From NCBI GenBank assembly GCA_034387635.1, contig JAOANU010000010.1, positions 372,001-436,000 of the forward strand: 64,000 nucleotides of DNA. The letters run 5' to 3'. This stretch comes from Rhodosporidiobolus odoratus. Taxonomy: Eukaryota > Basidiomycota > Microbotryomycetes > Sporidiobolales > Sporidiobolaceae. Positions within the stretch are counted from its first letter, which is position 1, and the number at the start of each line of letters is the position of its first letter. Shown here in pieces: positions 45,745 through 57,700 of this stretch. Position numbers and translations under genes: made by a program. The notes under the pieces were generated by a model. That model was not told where the DNA came from, ran no database searches, and worked only from the letters and a program-made list of their open reading frames with translations.

Positions 45745-47397
45745 ATGGGCAAGCTGGGCGAGCGGAACGAAGGACTGTGGGAGCTGTGGCTGCAAGGGTA
45801 AGCTGCGCTATCATTGCAGAGCACCGTTACCTTACTCGTTTTCTCCCTAAGCGAGACTCATCTTTTCTTGTTTCTTGCACCCAGCGCTACCGAAGCCGAT
45901 GTCATCGCCGTTCACCGCACTCTCCTATTTCTTCCGCCTATCTCTGACCATGCTCCGGCTCCATCGCCCGCCAGTCTCCCCTATGCTGCCGACCCTTCCT
46001 ATCGCAATTCCCTCCTTCTCTTCGATGAGACCTCGCGCAGCGTAATCGGTGTCATTCCTTTGTCAAGCGATCCTCCTGCACGCCCAGCTGCTCCCGGTCG
46101 TCCCTTTGTCACGCATGTGACAGGGCATGTCCACCCGCTAGAACCCTCGCCTACATCTCACACTTCGGCCGCTGATTTCGCTCATTACATCGACCACGTC
46201 GTTCGCAATATCAGCCCCGACCCGACGCCCGAGCATCTCGCTTCAGTCAAGCAAGCGAAAGCAGCGGAACGGAAACGAATGGCGGACAAGGAGCAAAGAA
46301 GCCTCGAGGAACTTCCGATCCCGCTGCCTTTTTTTGATGAGGACAAGCTTGATCCGGTGCCGCCTCTCCCGTCGACCTCGGCAAGCGGATCTGGCGACTA
46401 CGCAGAAGCTGAAGGTGATGAAGAGGAGGAGGAAGATGAGCCGCGGACTAAGTCAAGCTGTGACAGGTTGAAGCGAGGAATGGAGCGCCTCGACCTTGAG
46501 ATGTCGCTAGCTCACGAGCCTACCTGCCTCCCTCACCTTGTCAAGTCTTCATCAATGGAAGTCCCTGACACGGCTATTTCGCTTCGCCCAGCGTCGACCT
46601 GGACAGTCTCGTCCCTGGCCACATTCGGCACGGAACGGTTTGTTGTCGCCGATGAAGGACCAGCAGCCGCCGGGGCGAGTCGCCGCGGCTCCTTCTCTGC
46701 GGTGCAGCCCATGACTTCGCCTCTTGAGGCCCGGGGGGAGGAAGACATCACTCCCCGTCCGACGCAGATCTCCTCAACACCTCTCCTACCTACCCTGGCT
46801 ATTCCTCCTCCAGCTACCCTCGCTACCTTCGACCCCAATCACACTATGACAAACGGCAATGCCGTCCTCCTTTCCTTCCTCAACTCACCGTCAACCCTTC
46901 TGCCATCTCTTTCTGCTATCTCGCCCTCTTCCGCTTCGAATCCGCCTCGAATGGTAGCAACCCGCGCCCTCTCAGCTCAAGAAGCGAGCGAGCTCAGTCT
47001 GCGAGACGAAATCAGGCCGTTCGAGCTCGACGCCGCTTCAGCAGGAGAAGAGGGTAAGACTCAGGGAGGGGATGACGACGAGGCGACGGGATGGTGGGAA
47101 TGGTTGAGCGGTTACTGGCGCCCAGTTCCGTTTGCGTCTCCTTCGGCTCCCCAGGTGGACGCTGAACAGCTTGAGAGCGGGGGATGGCTAGATTGGCTTT
47201 CCCTTCCATCTTTCCTTACCTTTTCCTCTCCTCCCACCAGAAACAACCCACCTTCTTCATCCTCGTCTCCTTCCTCTGCAGCGAGGGCTCATCCCAGACC
47301 ACCAAGGAAAGCTGGTGCCGAGGCTACTTCGAGGTTATCGGTGTATCATGTAGACGAGGCGGGACGAGGGAGGAGGGCCTTTGTTGCAAGGGGATGA
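45745..47397 (+). CDS. Unknown, mostly disordered protein with acidic and Trp-rich segments
   Basis: I do not recognise this gene. A short first exon 45745-45797 (MGKLGERNEGLWELWLQG) and a clean intron 45798-45884 (GTAAGC...CCCAG) lead into a 1.5-kb exon, 521 residues in all. A possibly folded N-terminal part (ATEADVIAVHRTLLFLPP, LLLFDETSRSVIGVIPL, FAHYIDHVVRNISPD) is followed by a Lys/Arg helix, an acidic run (about 46410-46440) and long Ser/Pro-rich sequence. Near the end sit two Trp-rich amphipathic pieces, GWWEWLSGYWRPV and GWLDWLSLPSFL, which could bind a membrane. The start may lie further upstream. Confidence 0.5.
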
Positions 47398-48242
47398 AGG
47401 CGAGGCGAGGAGAGCCGGTCAATAGGCTTGTTGTCAGCTTAGATATGGGACGTAGCGTCATCTCGGTATTCCTTGTCCTGCTGAGTTTCGCGCGAGCTGT
47501 CCGCGTCTTTGTGAGGACCGGAGGAGAGGAGGAAAAAATGGCCTTCTCAAGAAGAGAATCTCCATTTCGCCCCGATTCTCGAGCGTCCCGCCGCTCTGAA
47601 GTTACCACAGCCGCTGACAAACACCTATAGGAGCTGGAACTGGGGTGCCTGGAAGTACAGGCATCGAGGACGAGCCTAGAAAAAAAGCCGGTCGTGCTGC
47701 CTACTTTTCCCCCCTACGCGGTGTTCTCAGCACGGTGGCCCTTCGGCTTCATGTATGGTCATAGCTATCGCGTTGTGCTTCGCTACGATGTCGGGGCGGC
47801 TGTAGTAGAGTATGCAGCCGTCTTGCCAGGCAGGATTTCGCAATCTATTTTTGCACCACAAATGGTTGCGAGGCGGGGACGGCGTCGGCCGCATTCACTA
47901 CGACAGCTCGAGATGGGACAGACAGAGCTTATTTACCTCACGCGGAGAGTTGGCCGTTTGGATGACACCCTTACACCCTCGATTGATGCAACCGCGAGGG
48001 CCCAGGGGGATCTGACCGGAGTTTCTCTCTCTCTCTCTTGCTTCACTCACTCGAGTTCATAGTATACTACTCACACACTGTAATTGCACGCCCATCTATT
48101 CGCCGTCCCCAGTCGTCATAGCTAACGAACAGTGCTCGTCGTTCTCCCTTCGCTCCACCACCGTCGTCATCACCTTCAATTCTCCCTCTTGCGCCACTTT
48201 ATCGGTCGAACGCTTGGAACAGTCACTTAGTCTACATCAAAA
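47398..48242. other. Intergenic upstream of the aldo-keto reductase
   Basis: 845 bases without a supported gene. It includes a (CT)n run near 48024-48038 and a pyrimidine-rich leader before the reductase start. Confidence 0.5.
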
Positions 48243-49631
48243 ATGGTCATGCTCCGTGGTCCCACTGTCAAGGTGCGCCCTCCCTCCATCCCACTCGCTG
48301 TGACCCCCACTCTTTCAAGATCTGACCGCGGTTGACCTCGCTGACCCTCGCTCGCCATTTTGCTGTGCTGTCATAGCTTGCCGACGGCAACGAGATCCCT
48401 CAGGTTGGCTTCGGAACCTGGCAGGCCCCGGATGAGCAGGTGCGTCATCGTTCCCTCCTCTCCCTCCTGCGCCTGCTCACACCCATGCTCGCAGGTCAAG
48501 GCTGCTGTCATTGCCTCACTCAAGGCTGGCTACCGTCACCTTGACTTGGCCAAGGTTTACGGCAACCAGAAGGCTGTCGGCGAGGGAATCAAGGAGTCGG
48601 GCGTCCCGAGGAGCGAGATCTTCATCACCGTATGTCTCTTACTTGTCTCCTACGCTCTCCGGCTATCGCGAGCAACCACTGACCTTCCCGTGTTACCGTC
48701 CTTGCGATCCCGCCACCCATCTCGCCGCTTTTTCCCTTCTCCTTTTGCCGCCTGCAGAGCAAGCTCTGGAACTCTTCCCACGCACCGGAGAACGTCCCTG
48801 CTGCCCTCGAGGACACTCTCAAGGAGCTCGACCTCGAGTACCTCGACCTGTACCTCATCCACTGGCCCGTCGCGTTCGTTGCCGAGGGCGAGCCCACTCA
48901 GAACCTCTTCCCCAAGGAGGGTAACGAGGTCAAAATCGATGACAAGACCACCATCGTGGACACTTGGAAGGCGATCGTCGAGCTCAAGAAGGGTGGCAAG
49001 GTCAAGAGCATTGGTGTTAGCAACTTCTCGCCCAAGATGGTCAGTTCTGCTTTTCCTTCTCTTTTATCCGTGATCTGACCCATTGCTCGCGCAACAGATC
49101 GACGCCATCACCTCCGCAACCGGTGTCGCCCCCGTCGTCAACCAGATTGAGCGTCACCCGTCCCTTCTCCAGAAGGACTTGGTCAAGTACGCCAAGGAGA
49201 AGAACATCCACCTCACTGCCTACTCTGGCTTCGGTAACAACTCGATCGGCGAGCCGCTCCTTATCGAGCACCCGACCATCAAGAAGCTTGCCGAGCAGCA
49301 CAACACCGGCGCTGGAAACGTACGGTCACCCTGGCCCTGTGTTTATTAGGCCAGCAACTGACCTACCTTTTCTGGCGGTCTGCAGATCCTCATCTCATGG
49401 GGCATCCACGGCGGCCACTCAATCATCCCGAAGTCGGTAACTCCCTCTCGCATCGCGTCCAACTTTGCCCTGGTCGACCTCAAGCCCGACGACATTACCG
49501 CGATCGAGTTGATTGGTGAGCAGAAGGAACAGAGGTTCAACGTCGCGGTCGACTACTCGCCCAAGTGGGACATCGATGTGTTTGGAACGGAGAGGGAGAA
49601 GGGGGCTAAGTACCAGGTTAAGTTGACCTAA
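48243..49631 (+). CDS. Aldo-keto reductase (NADPH-dependent, Gcy1/glycerol dehydrogenase-like)
   Basis: Reduces aldehydes or ketones with NADPH in the cytosol. Exons 48243-48272, 48377-48439, 48495-48629, 48758-49039, 49098-49319, 49386-49631 are all multiples of three, giving 325 residues, the usual AKR length. The catalytic tetrad is visible: Asp and Tyr in DLAKVYGN, Lys in SKLWNSSH, His in LYLIHWP. The cofactor side shows [15 protein letters not shown] and [13 protein letters not shown], the last containing the residues that bind the NADPH 2'-phosphate. [16 protein letters not shown] and ILISWGIH are further family blocks. The substrate is not determinable. Codon use is strongly biased to C-ending codons, suggesting high expression. 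Confidence 0.93.
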
Positions 49632-50055
49632 GCGGGAATGGTGAATAAAGTACAGGGAATGTAGATAAAAACGCCACCCCGACGGAGGCGAAGCGGTAGA
49701 CAGTAATACATGCAGTGACAAGAGCAGTATGGCTTGCTTCTGGCGTCTTTCTTGAGTGCGTGTCGGTGAAGAGGTGAGCCGCGGTTGTGGTACGGCAGGA
49801 GAAAAAGTCCCGAGAGGGGGCCTAAAGCGAGGAGGCACCGTCAGGCCAGCAGCGGGCAAAAGGGAGCAGCCTCGTGAGAGCTACTCGGGTTCTCGTGGAC
49901 TTTGTGTGCAGAGTTACGTGGCGACCTTCTCTCGCTTCTCGTCGTCACCGCCTGCACGTCGACTTTGTTATCTCACTCCGCTGTACTGCCTGTAGGCCAC
50001 CGGATAAGCTATCAAACTACCTCCCAGCTCGAAGCAACGTCCGCCCGTCTTCGCC
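49632..50055. other. Intergenic between the aldo-keto reductase and GET4
   Basis: No gene seen; 3' region of the reductase and promoter of GET4. Confidence 0.5.
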
Positions 50056-51754
50056 ATGTCGTCATCGGCCATTTCCCAGATCAGCACCTTCCTCTCCTCC
50101 GGCGACTTCTACTCCGCTCATCAGAAAGCCAGAACAACCGCAACTCGTCTCCTAGCCCCTCCCAGACGCAACCCTCCTCCTCCCGGTACTCCCCTTGAAT
50201 ACGATACGAAAGCGAAAGAAGCCGCAGAGGTCTTGTGGGACAGCGCCAGGAAGTTGTTGGAACAGGGTCAGGTAGGGAGTGGGGTGGACTTGGGGGTCAT
50301 GCTCGTGGACGAAGTGTGGACTGCGAGGGGAGTCGGGTGTGAGAAGGAGGAACGAGGTAAGTTTCCGACTGCGGCTTTTCTTCTTCACATCTTGTTCGCC
50401 TTGCATCTCCCCTTTACTGATGCCTTTTGGTTGCGGGCCACAGCCAAGGTCATTCAGCTTGTTGCGCTCACGGGACCGAAGGGAGCATGGAGGAAGACCT
50501 TGACGGATGCCGTCTTCGCGTGCGTCAATTCTACTCTTCGAGGTCAACTGCTGTGCTGATGTCGTCAAGTCGATCTTATCCTTGCACGTACCTCTACAAC
50601 CCCACGTGACTGGGCTCTACCATTCTGTCTCGGATGGTCGTGCCACAGGTGGACCGCGAAGACTGGCTCGGGACCTGCGGGAGATGTCGAGATTCATCAG
50701 TACATGGGAGAAACGCTGCTGAAGGGTAAGCTCGGCTTTCTTCTTCTGAAGGCACCTATCCACGTCTTCACGGCTGCTGACTTAGTCTTTTGCAACTTTC
50801 CGGAAACCCGATCTTGCTCTTTTCTGACTTTCCCCTTTACCCTTTCTTCGCATCCCCGACCTCGAGCCCCACAGAACAAGACTACCACCATTCTTCTTTG
50901 CACCTTCTCGTCTGCCCGACTGCCGACGCCGCGCAAACACTGGCAAACGTCATGTTTGAATGGGCAAAGCTGGACGAAGAAGGCGAGACAGCTGTGGGGC
51001 GGTACGCTGCTCGAGGATGTTTGAGGTACGTTGTGCCACCGCTTCCCCCTCTACGACCTCGTCATTCCTGTACAAAGCTGAGCTGACATCCTCGGGGTAC
51101 GTTTGCGCAGCTACCTCGAATCCTCCTTTATCCTCGCTGCTCGAACCTTCCTCTCCCACTTCCTCTCCCTCTCCCTGACTGCCTACCCGTCCCTCCGCGT
51201 CTTCTCCTTCCCTTATCCCCCTCCGACCTCAGCTCTCGCGAAATCCTCTCCCTCCCTCCCCTCCGACGAACTAATCGTTACTAAACTCGCCTCTCTTAAT
51301 TTCCTACAATTGGCCGTGAGAGCAGTTCAAGCCGGGGTGGGGGAGAGTGTGGAGAAGACCAAGGTTGGGAACGAGATGAGGGCTCAGAGGGGGAGTGGGA
51401 CAAAGGTTTGGAATAGTCTTGTGGGAAAGGCGGAGAGGACGGTACCTTGGGTTCGGGATCCGGAAGTCAAGGGGGTGCGCTGTGCTTCTTTCACTCCCAC
51501 CCTTCTTTTCCCTCGCACACTCTCTCTTTTCTTCTCGAGTTGCCTTGTACTCATTACCTGCTCTTCTATTCTTCTCTCCCTCGATTCCTTCCCTACGAAA
51601 CTGGCTCGCGCGACGTCCTACCTTTCTTCCTCCACAGGCTCTCTCCTCTCTCGCCGCCATCCACTTCGGGATCAAACCCGCCCGTCAAGGTAACCCTTTG
51701 ATGGAGATGATGGCCAACATGTTTGGAGGCGGCGGTGGTCCGGGAGGTCGATGA
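50056..51754 (+). CDS. GET4: Get4, tail-anchored protein insertion factor
   Basis: Scaffold of the cytosolic Get4-Get5 complex that passes tail-anchored membrane proteins to Get3. Exons 50056-50356, 50444-50519, 50649-50725, 50875-51025, 51111-51474, 51638-51754; phases close to 361 residues. The alpha-helical repeat fold is recognisable from FLSSGDFYSAHQKARTTATR, DLGVMLVDEVW, AWRKTLTDAVFAW, GDVEIHQYMGETLLK, EQDYHHSSLHLLVC, LSYLESSFILAART, DELIVTKLASLNFLQLAVRA and the C-terminus NPLMEMMANMFGGGGG, which is typical of the family. No part is missing. Confidence 0.88.
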
Positions 51755-52051
51755 GCGATTTGGAGCAGGACACAAGAGGACGTTCGAGACTGTAGGACTA
51801 GGTGATCTCAAGTAGCGGTACACGCTACACCGATGATGTCTTTCCGGCTTGAGAGAGCGTGTTATCGGCTAGTTATCGGGGCAAGGTCTGGATGAGCGCG
51901 ACCTCTTGCGGCTTCACGAGCCGTACTGCCAGGGCCCTCGATCAGAGACTGCCTTGTTGAACGATATTTCTTATGTCACACACAAGAGAGCCACCAGTGT
52001 CTACCAAGAGGCTCTTTCCTCGTACCATCTTGAGAACGCTTGTTCCGCTTT
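51755..52051. other. Convergent 3' region of GET4 and the next gene
   Basis: No gene recognised. Confidence 0.4.
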
Positions 52052-52670
52052 CTACCTTGTACCTTGTATTGCATGCTTGAGAGAATTCGCGTGAAAGACA
52101 GCAACGTATGGGGGGAGCGGTAGAGGGGACATTCTCCTTCTCTTGCGAATGGACTTTGAGGTAGTTCTGGATGATGGCGACGCGAGAGGCGAGAGTATTG
52201 TGAGCTGCTCCAAATAGGACTGCCCAATCAGACCCAATGGCTGAAGGGCGCAAGCAACCAGCGGAAAGCTGCGGAGCAAGCGACGGAATGATGAGCCCAA
52301 ACTGACAAAGGCAAAATTGAGGTCAAGGTAAGCCGGATCAGCCTGCTTGATGGCGAGCAAGCTGATCCACTCAAACAGGACAACTTGCGTTGCCTGAACG
52401 AGTACATGCCGAACTTGAATGGAAAGAGAGGGGAAAACTCAAACGCACTTCTTTGCGCAGTGTGTTGCGTGTATGTGTTTTTACTTTGAGGTCTTGATGC
52501 AGGATGAAGACGGCGCGTTCTGGCTGGGCAGGTTGCGAGGCGCTCTGAGCAGTGTCGGGAAGGTCGAGTGGAAGGATTCCTCGGGCATCCTGGATCCCTT
52601 GCAGGAGGCGCGTCTTGTCTTGCTCGCGCTGTTGATTGCGCTGTGCCTTCTGTTGAGTGGTTCTGGCCAT
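52052..52670 (-). CDS. Unknown small protein
   Basis: I do not recognise it. Exon 1 begins at ATG 52670 with a basic, Gln-rich helix (MARTTQQKAQRNQQREQDKT) followed by AVFILHQDLKVKTHTRNTLR. A GTGCGT donor near 52447 and a TTCAG acceptor lead to ATQVVLFEWISLLAIKQADP and YLDLNFAF. Downstream text on the same strand (VLFGAAHNTLASRVAIIQNY) suggests a third exon in another frame. The stop is therefore uncertain. Confidence 0.4.
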
Positions 52671-53021
52671 TGAAGCTGTATGCGGGCACTGGTGTGTCGA
52701 GTAGGTGAGAAGTGCAAACAGAAAAAGAGGAGGCAGCCGATTGGGAAGGTTGAACAGGAGTCAAGGTGGAAAACTGAATGCATGCGGCTCGGACGTACGA
52801 AGCGGATCCCGTGGGCGAGCTGCGCACTGCGCGGCTGCTGATGTCACCCTCAGCGAGCAAAAGCGGGGAAGAGGTACAAATAGGTGCCAGCGCCACTGGT
52901 GAGTTAGGGTGTTTCAGTACGCAAGCGATGGACTGGGTTGGTGCATAACTTAGATTCTCTTCCCCTGGATGGCACAGGGTTGCTATTCCCGTAGTTAGCG
53001 TAGCACGGGGACGGAAGGTGA
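52671..53021. other. Divergent intergenic region
   Basis: Between the unknown minus-strand gene and F-box/LRR-like copy F. Nothing recognised. Confidence 0.4.
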
Positions 53022-53960
53022 TTGCAACGCCTACCCGATGAGCTCCTCCTCGCCATTCTCGAACAAGTCCACCTCAGCACGCGAAGCTTTGGCTCAGTTA
53101 TACGCCACGGACTACTCAGATTGTACTTGAACAGACGCATGCGTAACCTCGCGCGCCAGGTCTGGTACCGCAAATTTCGCGTCCAACGGTCTCAGGAGGA
53201 AGCCATGGCAGCACTCTTCCCTCGACTCTCGACTCATAAGCTCATACACTACTCCAGTGCATTGCTTTCTCGACTACTCCTCCAGTCACACCCCCTACCA
53301 TGCAGCACTGCTGTCCGTGCTGGGCAACCTCACCTCCCTTTCCATTGATTTCTGGTCTTGGCCTAACCCGAAGAAACCTTCTGTTCCTTCTTCGTTCACC
53401 GATCTTCTCCGAAACCTCCATCATCTCTCGCGATTGAGCATCAAGGTCGGCGTCAGTTTCACGTTTGACGATACAACCTTCAGCGGGAGCGACCTTCACG
53501 GCCTGCAGACTCTTCGATTTCAGCGGGGGCACCGACACCTCGCCCGGTCTTCTGACTTTTTGTGCGTCGGCCTAAGGACTGACAACGTCTCGAAAACCTC
53601 GAGCTTGGTCTTACAGGCCTCGAATACGATATCCCGATACTCTGGCTTATTTGCTCCTTCTCGCAGTCTACTAGCACCGCTTTTATCAATCTCCTCGAAC
53701 ACTTCCCCTCCCTCACCTCTCTCACCGTCGGGTACTGGGTATTTTCCTCGACAAACTCCTATGGAGAGCACGAGGGAATCGAGCCGACTTCGCTGGCGTT
53801 CATCACTCGCCAACCTGCTCTTGCCGTTATCCTCTTCTACCTACGCCGATCCAAGGTGCTCACGTTGCGCTGGAAGGCAGGCGAAGACACCTCGTACGTT
53901 TGGCGAAGAAGGACTACGGAAGAGGAGTTCGAGGTTGAGCGACTTAGGCGTTTCTGCTGA
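53022..53960 (+). pseudogene. F-box/LRR-like family, copy F (broken)
   Basis: The copy begins with an F-box QRLPDELLLAILEQVHLS and the family signature LYLNRRMRNLARQVWYRKF (about 53118-53178). A frameshift at about 53230-53260 moves the LRR text LLSVLGNLTSLSIDFW into another frame, and another near 53540 moves RLENLELGLTGLEY and FINLLEHFPSLTSLTVGYW. The family C-terminus is complete: EPTSLAFITRQPALAV, YVWRRRTTEEEFEVERLRRF, stop about 53958. At least two frame breaks make it a pseudogene. It sits directly upstream of RdRP 2. Confidence 0.68.
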
Positions 53961-54758
53961 GCAGGCAGCTGGAGAGGGGTGGTTCAGGTTCGTCCCTCTT
54001 TCTCGCGACTCCCTCCCTCACATGTGCACATTTACTGAGTAGTATGTCTTGCGCTTACCGAAGGGTGCCGTTTTACGCTGTTGAGGAGGTGGGGGAGGCG
54101 GGGGTAGGAGATGCGGAGGCAGCGTGCGCAATGGAGCGCACTTTGTCCTTCCTCGCCTCCGTAGCCTTCTCCTAACGCTTCTAGAGAGAGAGGCAGGCCT
54201 TTTTCCGTGCTGCATTCCCCAGTCACGGAAGGGGAACACCGACACGAAGAAACGCCGTTACTTTCCGCATGCGGCCAAACAGACTCGACAGAGCTTGTAC
54301 ACGGGCTGCAATCACCGCTTCATACCGACCCTGCTTCGCAGACTTTAGACCTTCACCTTCTATCCAACTTTTTTCCTTCTCCTCTACACTTCGCTTGGCC
54401 TCGCCACCGAAACTCGCTGCGCCCACTCCGACAATCAGAGTCGCCTATCTACCACTCGTCCGCTGTCGCTCCACCGGTCTCCGGCGTCCTTCCATCCACG
54501 GCACCTCCGCCTCTTCTTGACTTTCTTCCCCCCGTTCCCTTCGTCGAAGCCCGCGGTGGAGCACGCGAGCGCGACAGAGGTGCGTGACAGAGTCTTCTCC
54601 ACGCCTCGGAAACTCTCGCTGATCTGTGCGAGCGAGTTTCACAGAAGTCAACTTCGCTTCGTTTTTCATTCCGCTCATTTCGACATAACCAGATCTCGAG
54701 TATCTCGCTTCTCCTGCAAGCCGTATATCACACCGGTCGACCCCTCGATTTGCTGACC
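53961..54758. other. Upstream region of RdRP 2
   Basis: About 800 bases, pyrimidine-rich near the start codon, with no supported gene. Confidence 0.45.
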
Positions 54759-57700
54759 ATGGCGGCAAGCGGTCAATGGAACAACGTTACTCGTCCTCTT
54801 CCGCCCGAACCTCGACTCGGCAAGTTTACAGCACCCGACATTCGCCGTCGAGCACAGAGCGAAGCCGAACGCGAACGACGTCTCTTTCAAGCGTATCCCT
54901 CCTCCTTCTCCCCGCCTCGCCCTTCTGATCTGCCTCAACCACCGCGCCTACCCGAATCTCTCCAACCTCGACCACCGTCGCACCCGCCGCCTATGGCGCA
55001 TCTACCTCCTCAGCCGCATGCTCCTCCACAGCAGCAGCAAGAGCACACCGATCGAGCCCGTCCTCGGGCCCTTCCCGCCTCCGCCGAGAATCCCAAACCA
55101 ACCGGACCGCTTCTTCTCGAAGAGCTCCATCGCGGCGGTGGGCCTCGCATCGAGCTCGACCCCACGTGGCCCGGATTCCCAATCTCAGCCATGCACCTTG
55201 GCGCCCTCGACGAGCGAGGTTTCGAGTCTTTCGCCTCGGAGCGAGATGTGCAGATCCACCGGGGTTTGCTTAGGCTCGACGAAGGGAAGGATCACAGGGA
55301 GGCTTGGATCACGGGGTATGGGTTCAGAGGAGGTTGGCCGTTCATGTTGAGCTTGCTGCCCGGAACGGTGGCGAGGTTGTACATCGCTCCCGCTTCGACG
55401 AGGGAGTCGAAGGGCAAGGGGAGGGAGGTGATTGTGCGAGAGACCGACGAGGACCACGAGCAGGTCATTCTCGTCATCGAGACGAACTGCACCCCTCATT
55501 TTCTCGGGTACATCTCTAGGGAGGCTCAGCCTCGGTCGAACGGCGGCGTTCGAGCTACCACGGCAGTGCGCCTCAACGCCTTCGACAAGCTTCACGCCGC
55601 TCAAGCTCCCTTCCTCTCCCGCCACTTCTATCTTCGTCTTTCACTCCCTTGCGATACCTCCCAGCCCGGTCAACCTCCCAAACCCAACTCGCTCGCCGCT
55701 CTCAAGGCGTTCCTTTCATCCTGCACCCATCTCCCATCAACCATCCATCTTCCCTCGCTCGACCTCCTCCCCTCCACCAAGCGCTTCTCCCCAAAGGGCG
55801 CTCTCCGACCCCTCTCCCAAGCTTTCGCCTCCGTCCCTCCCGCACTCGCTTACCACCTCGACGCCATCCTCCGCGACGGCACCCTTTCGCCCGCTGAACT
55901 TCGACTCCTCATCACGAACCATGTTGAGCCGTGGATGGTAACGGCACCGATACCGTACGGCGAGGGGTTGACGGAGGAGATTCTCATCGAGTTGCGGACT
56001 AGACTCGCGGAGGATAGGAGTGAGAGGAAAGACATGTTGGCCTTAGGTAAGCTGGAACCGCATGACTTGAGGCAAGGGCAATGTGAGTGGAAGCTAGAGG
56101 TTTTCGCAGAGGCGGCAAGGGAAGCGGTGATCGAGGAGAGGAAGAGAGTCGAGCTTGAGAAGGCGGAGAAGGTTGAGGCGGGGTTGCCTTTGAGGCGGGG
56201 AGGGGAAAACGTGATGGAGGACGAGGGGCTGTTTTGGAGTCGCTCGATTGTGGTGACCCCCTCGTTGACGGTCAAGGCTTGGGGAAGGGCACTTGAGAAG
56301 GTCCGCTTTCTCCTTCTCCCTGCCCCCTTGTTCTCCGCGGCAGTGCGCTGACCTCTTCGTCTGTTTCCGTGCTCGTAGACCAACGCTGTTCTTCGAAAAT
56401 ACTATCACCCCGTTGAGGGGCATTCCGAGCGCGACTATTTCCTCCGCATTCAGTTCGTCGATGAGGACGGACAGCCACTTCCGTCTCTATCGGGCTATGC
56501 ATGGGAACGGCTCATCGACGGCAGCGTCGGGAGGATTCTTCGTGAGGGCCTGATGTTCGCCGGACGGCACTACGTCTTTCTCGCGTGCGTTTTGTCCTCT
56601 TTCCTTGGATTTCTTCCGCCCGTCCACTTACCTCACTTCTTCCTTTCCTACCCGTGTTCTCCTGTCTAATAGCTACTCCCAATCCGGCTTGCGAGAAGGC
56701 GCAGTCTGGTTCGTCGCGCCTTGGAAGGTCGAGCAAGGCGGACAGGTTGCTTCGCAAGGCGCGCCCGAGATCCGGAAAGATCTCGGGGATTTCGAGAAGG
56801 TCTCGAAGATGCCTGCAATGCTTGGCGCTCGGTCCGTACTTTTAGTCTCAAATTCCTCCCTGCCCGTTCGGGACTCTGCGCAACTGGAGGATCGGAGACG
56901 GTGCGCAAGCTGACCAGCGGGTTCCTCTGCAGAATCAGCCAAGCCTTCACCTCTTCGAATGCCTCCCTCTTTCTTCACCCTCATCACATCTACAGCATGG
57001 AAGACATCACTTCAGTAGACGAAAATGGGGTCGAAACAGCATGCCACACAGATGGAGCTGGCACGATGTCTCTAGAGTGCGCTGATTTGCTATCACTGCT
57101 TCGCGGTGCCGTACTTACTAGTTGTCTCGTACTTGTAGAGCTCGAGATGCTATCTGGGAAGCATTGCTCAAGCATGGTTGTAGGGCCGACCCTTCAGGTC
57201 CTGCCCCATCCGTCTTTCAGATCCGGCTTGGCGGTTCCAAGGTAAGTGCTGTCTTTCCTCCTCTACCTCATCCCCGCCTATTTCGCGCGCTGTCGAGCTA
57301 GGGGGTGCTCACGCCCTTCCCAACGTCTTGCAGGGCATACTCGTGCTCGACAAGCACCTCGATGGTTTCAAGGTTCTCCTCCGACCATCCCAAGAAAAGT
57401 TCGTGGGGTTTCCGGATGACGAGCATGGGACGAAGTGGTCGCTGAGTATAGCTAGGGAGTTCTTATGCCCCAACGGTCTGCGTCTAAGTGAGCTCTTTTG
57501 TTCTTCCCGCGTCTTCTTCCCTAGTTGAAGACCGCTTTAGCTAATCGGCGTCGATTGTCTCGAACTCCTTGCGGCGCTCCCAACCCTATCTACTTTCAAT
57601 GTGTCGCCTTTCCTCGTCCGATTCACGTGCTTCACCGCATCACAGATCGGCCCCTCATCAGCGGCCTCGACGACCTGGGGGTTTCTACCGAGGTCTTCCT

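Noticed and set aside
48020..48060. CT microsatellite as a functional element
   Set aside because: Short pyrimidine runs precede many genes here and need no special explanation.
52228..52896. Large minus-strand open frame over the small unknown gene
   Set aside because: Its text has no stable composition and conflicts with the better supported spliced frame from ATG 52670.
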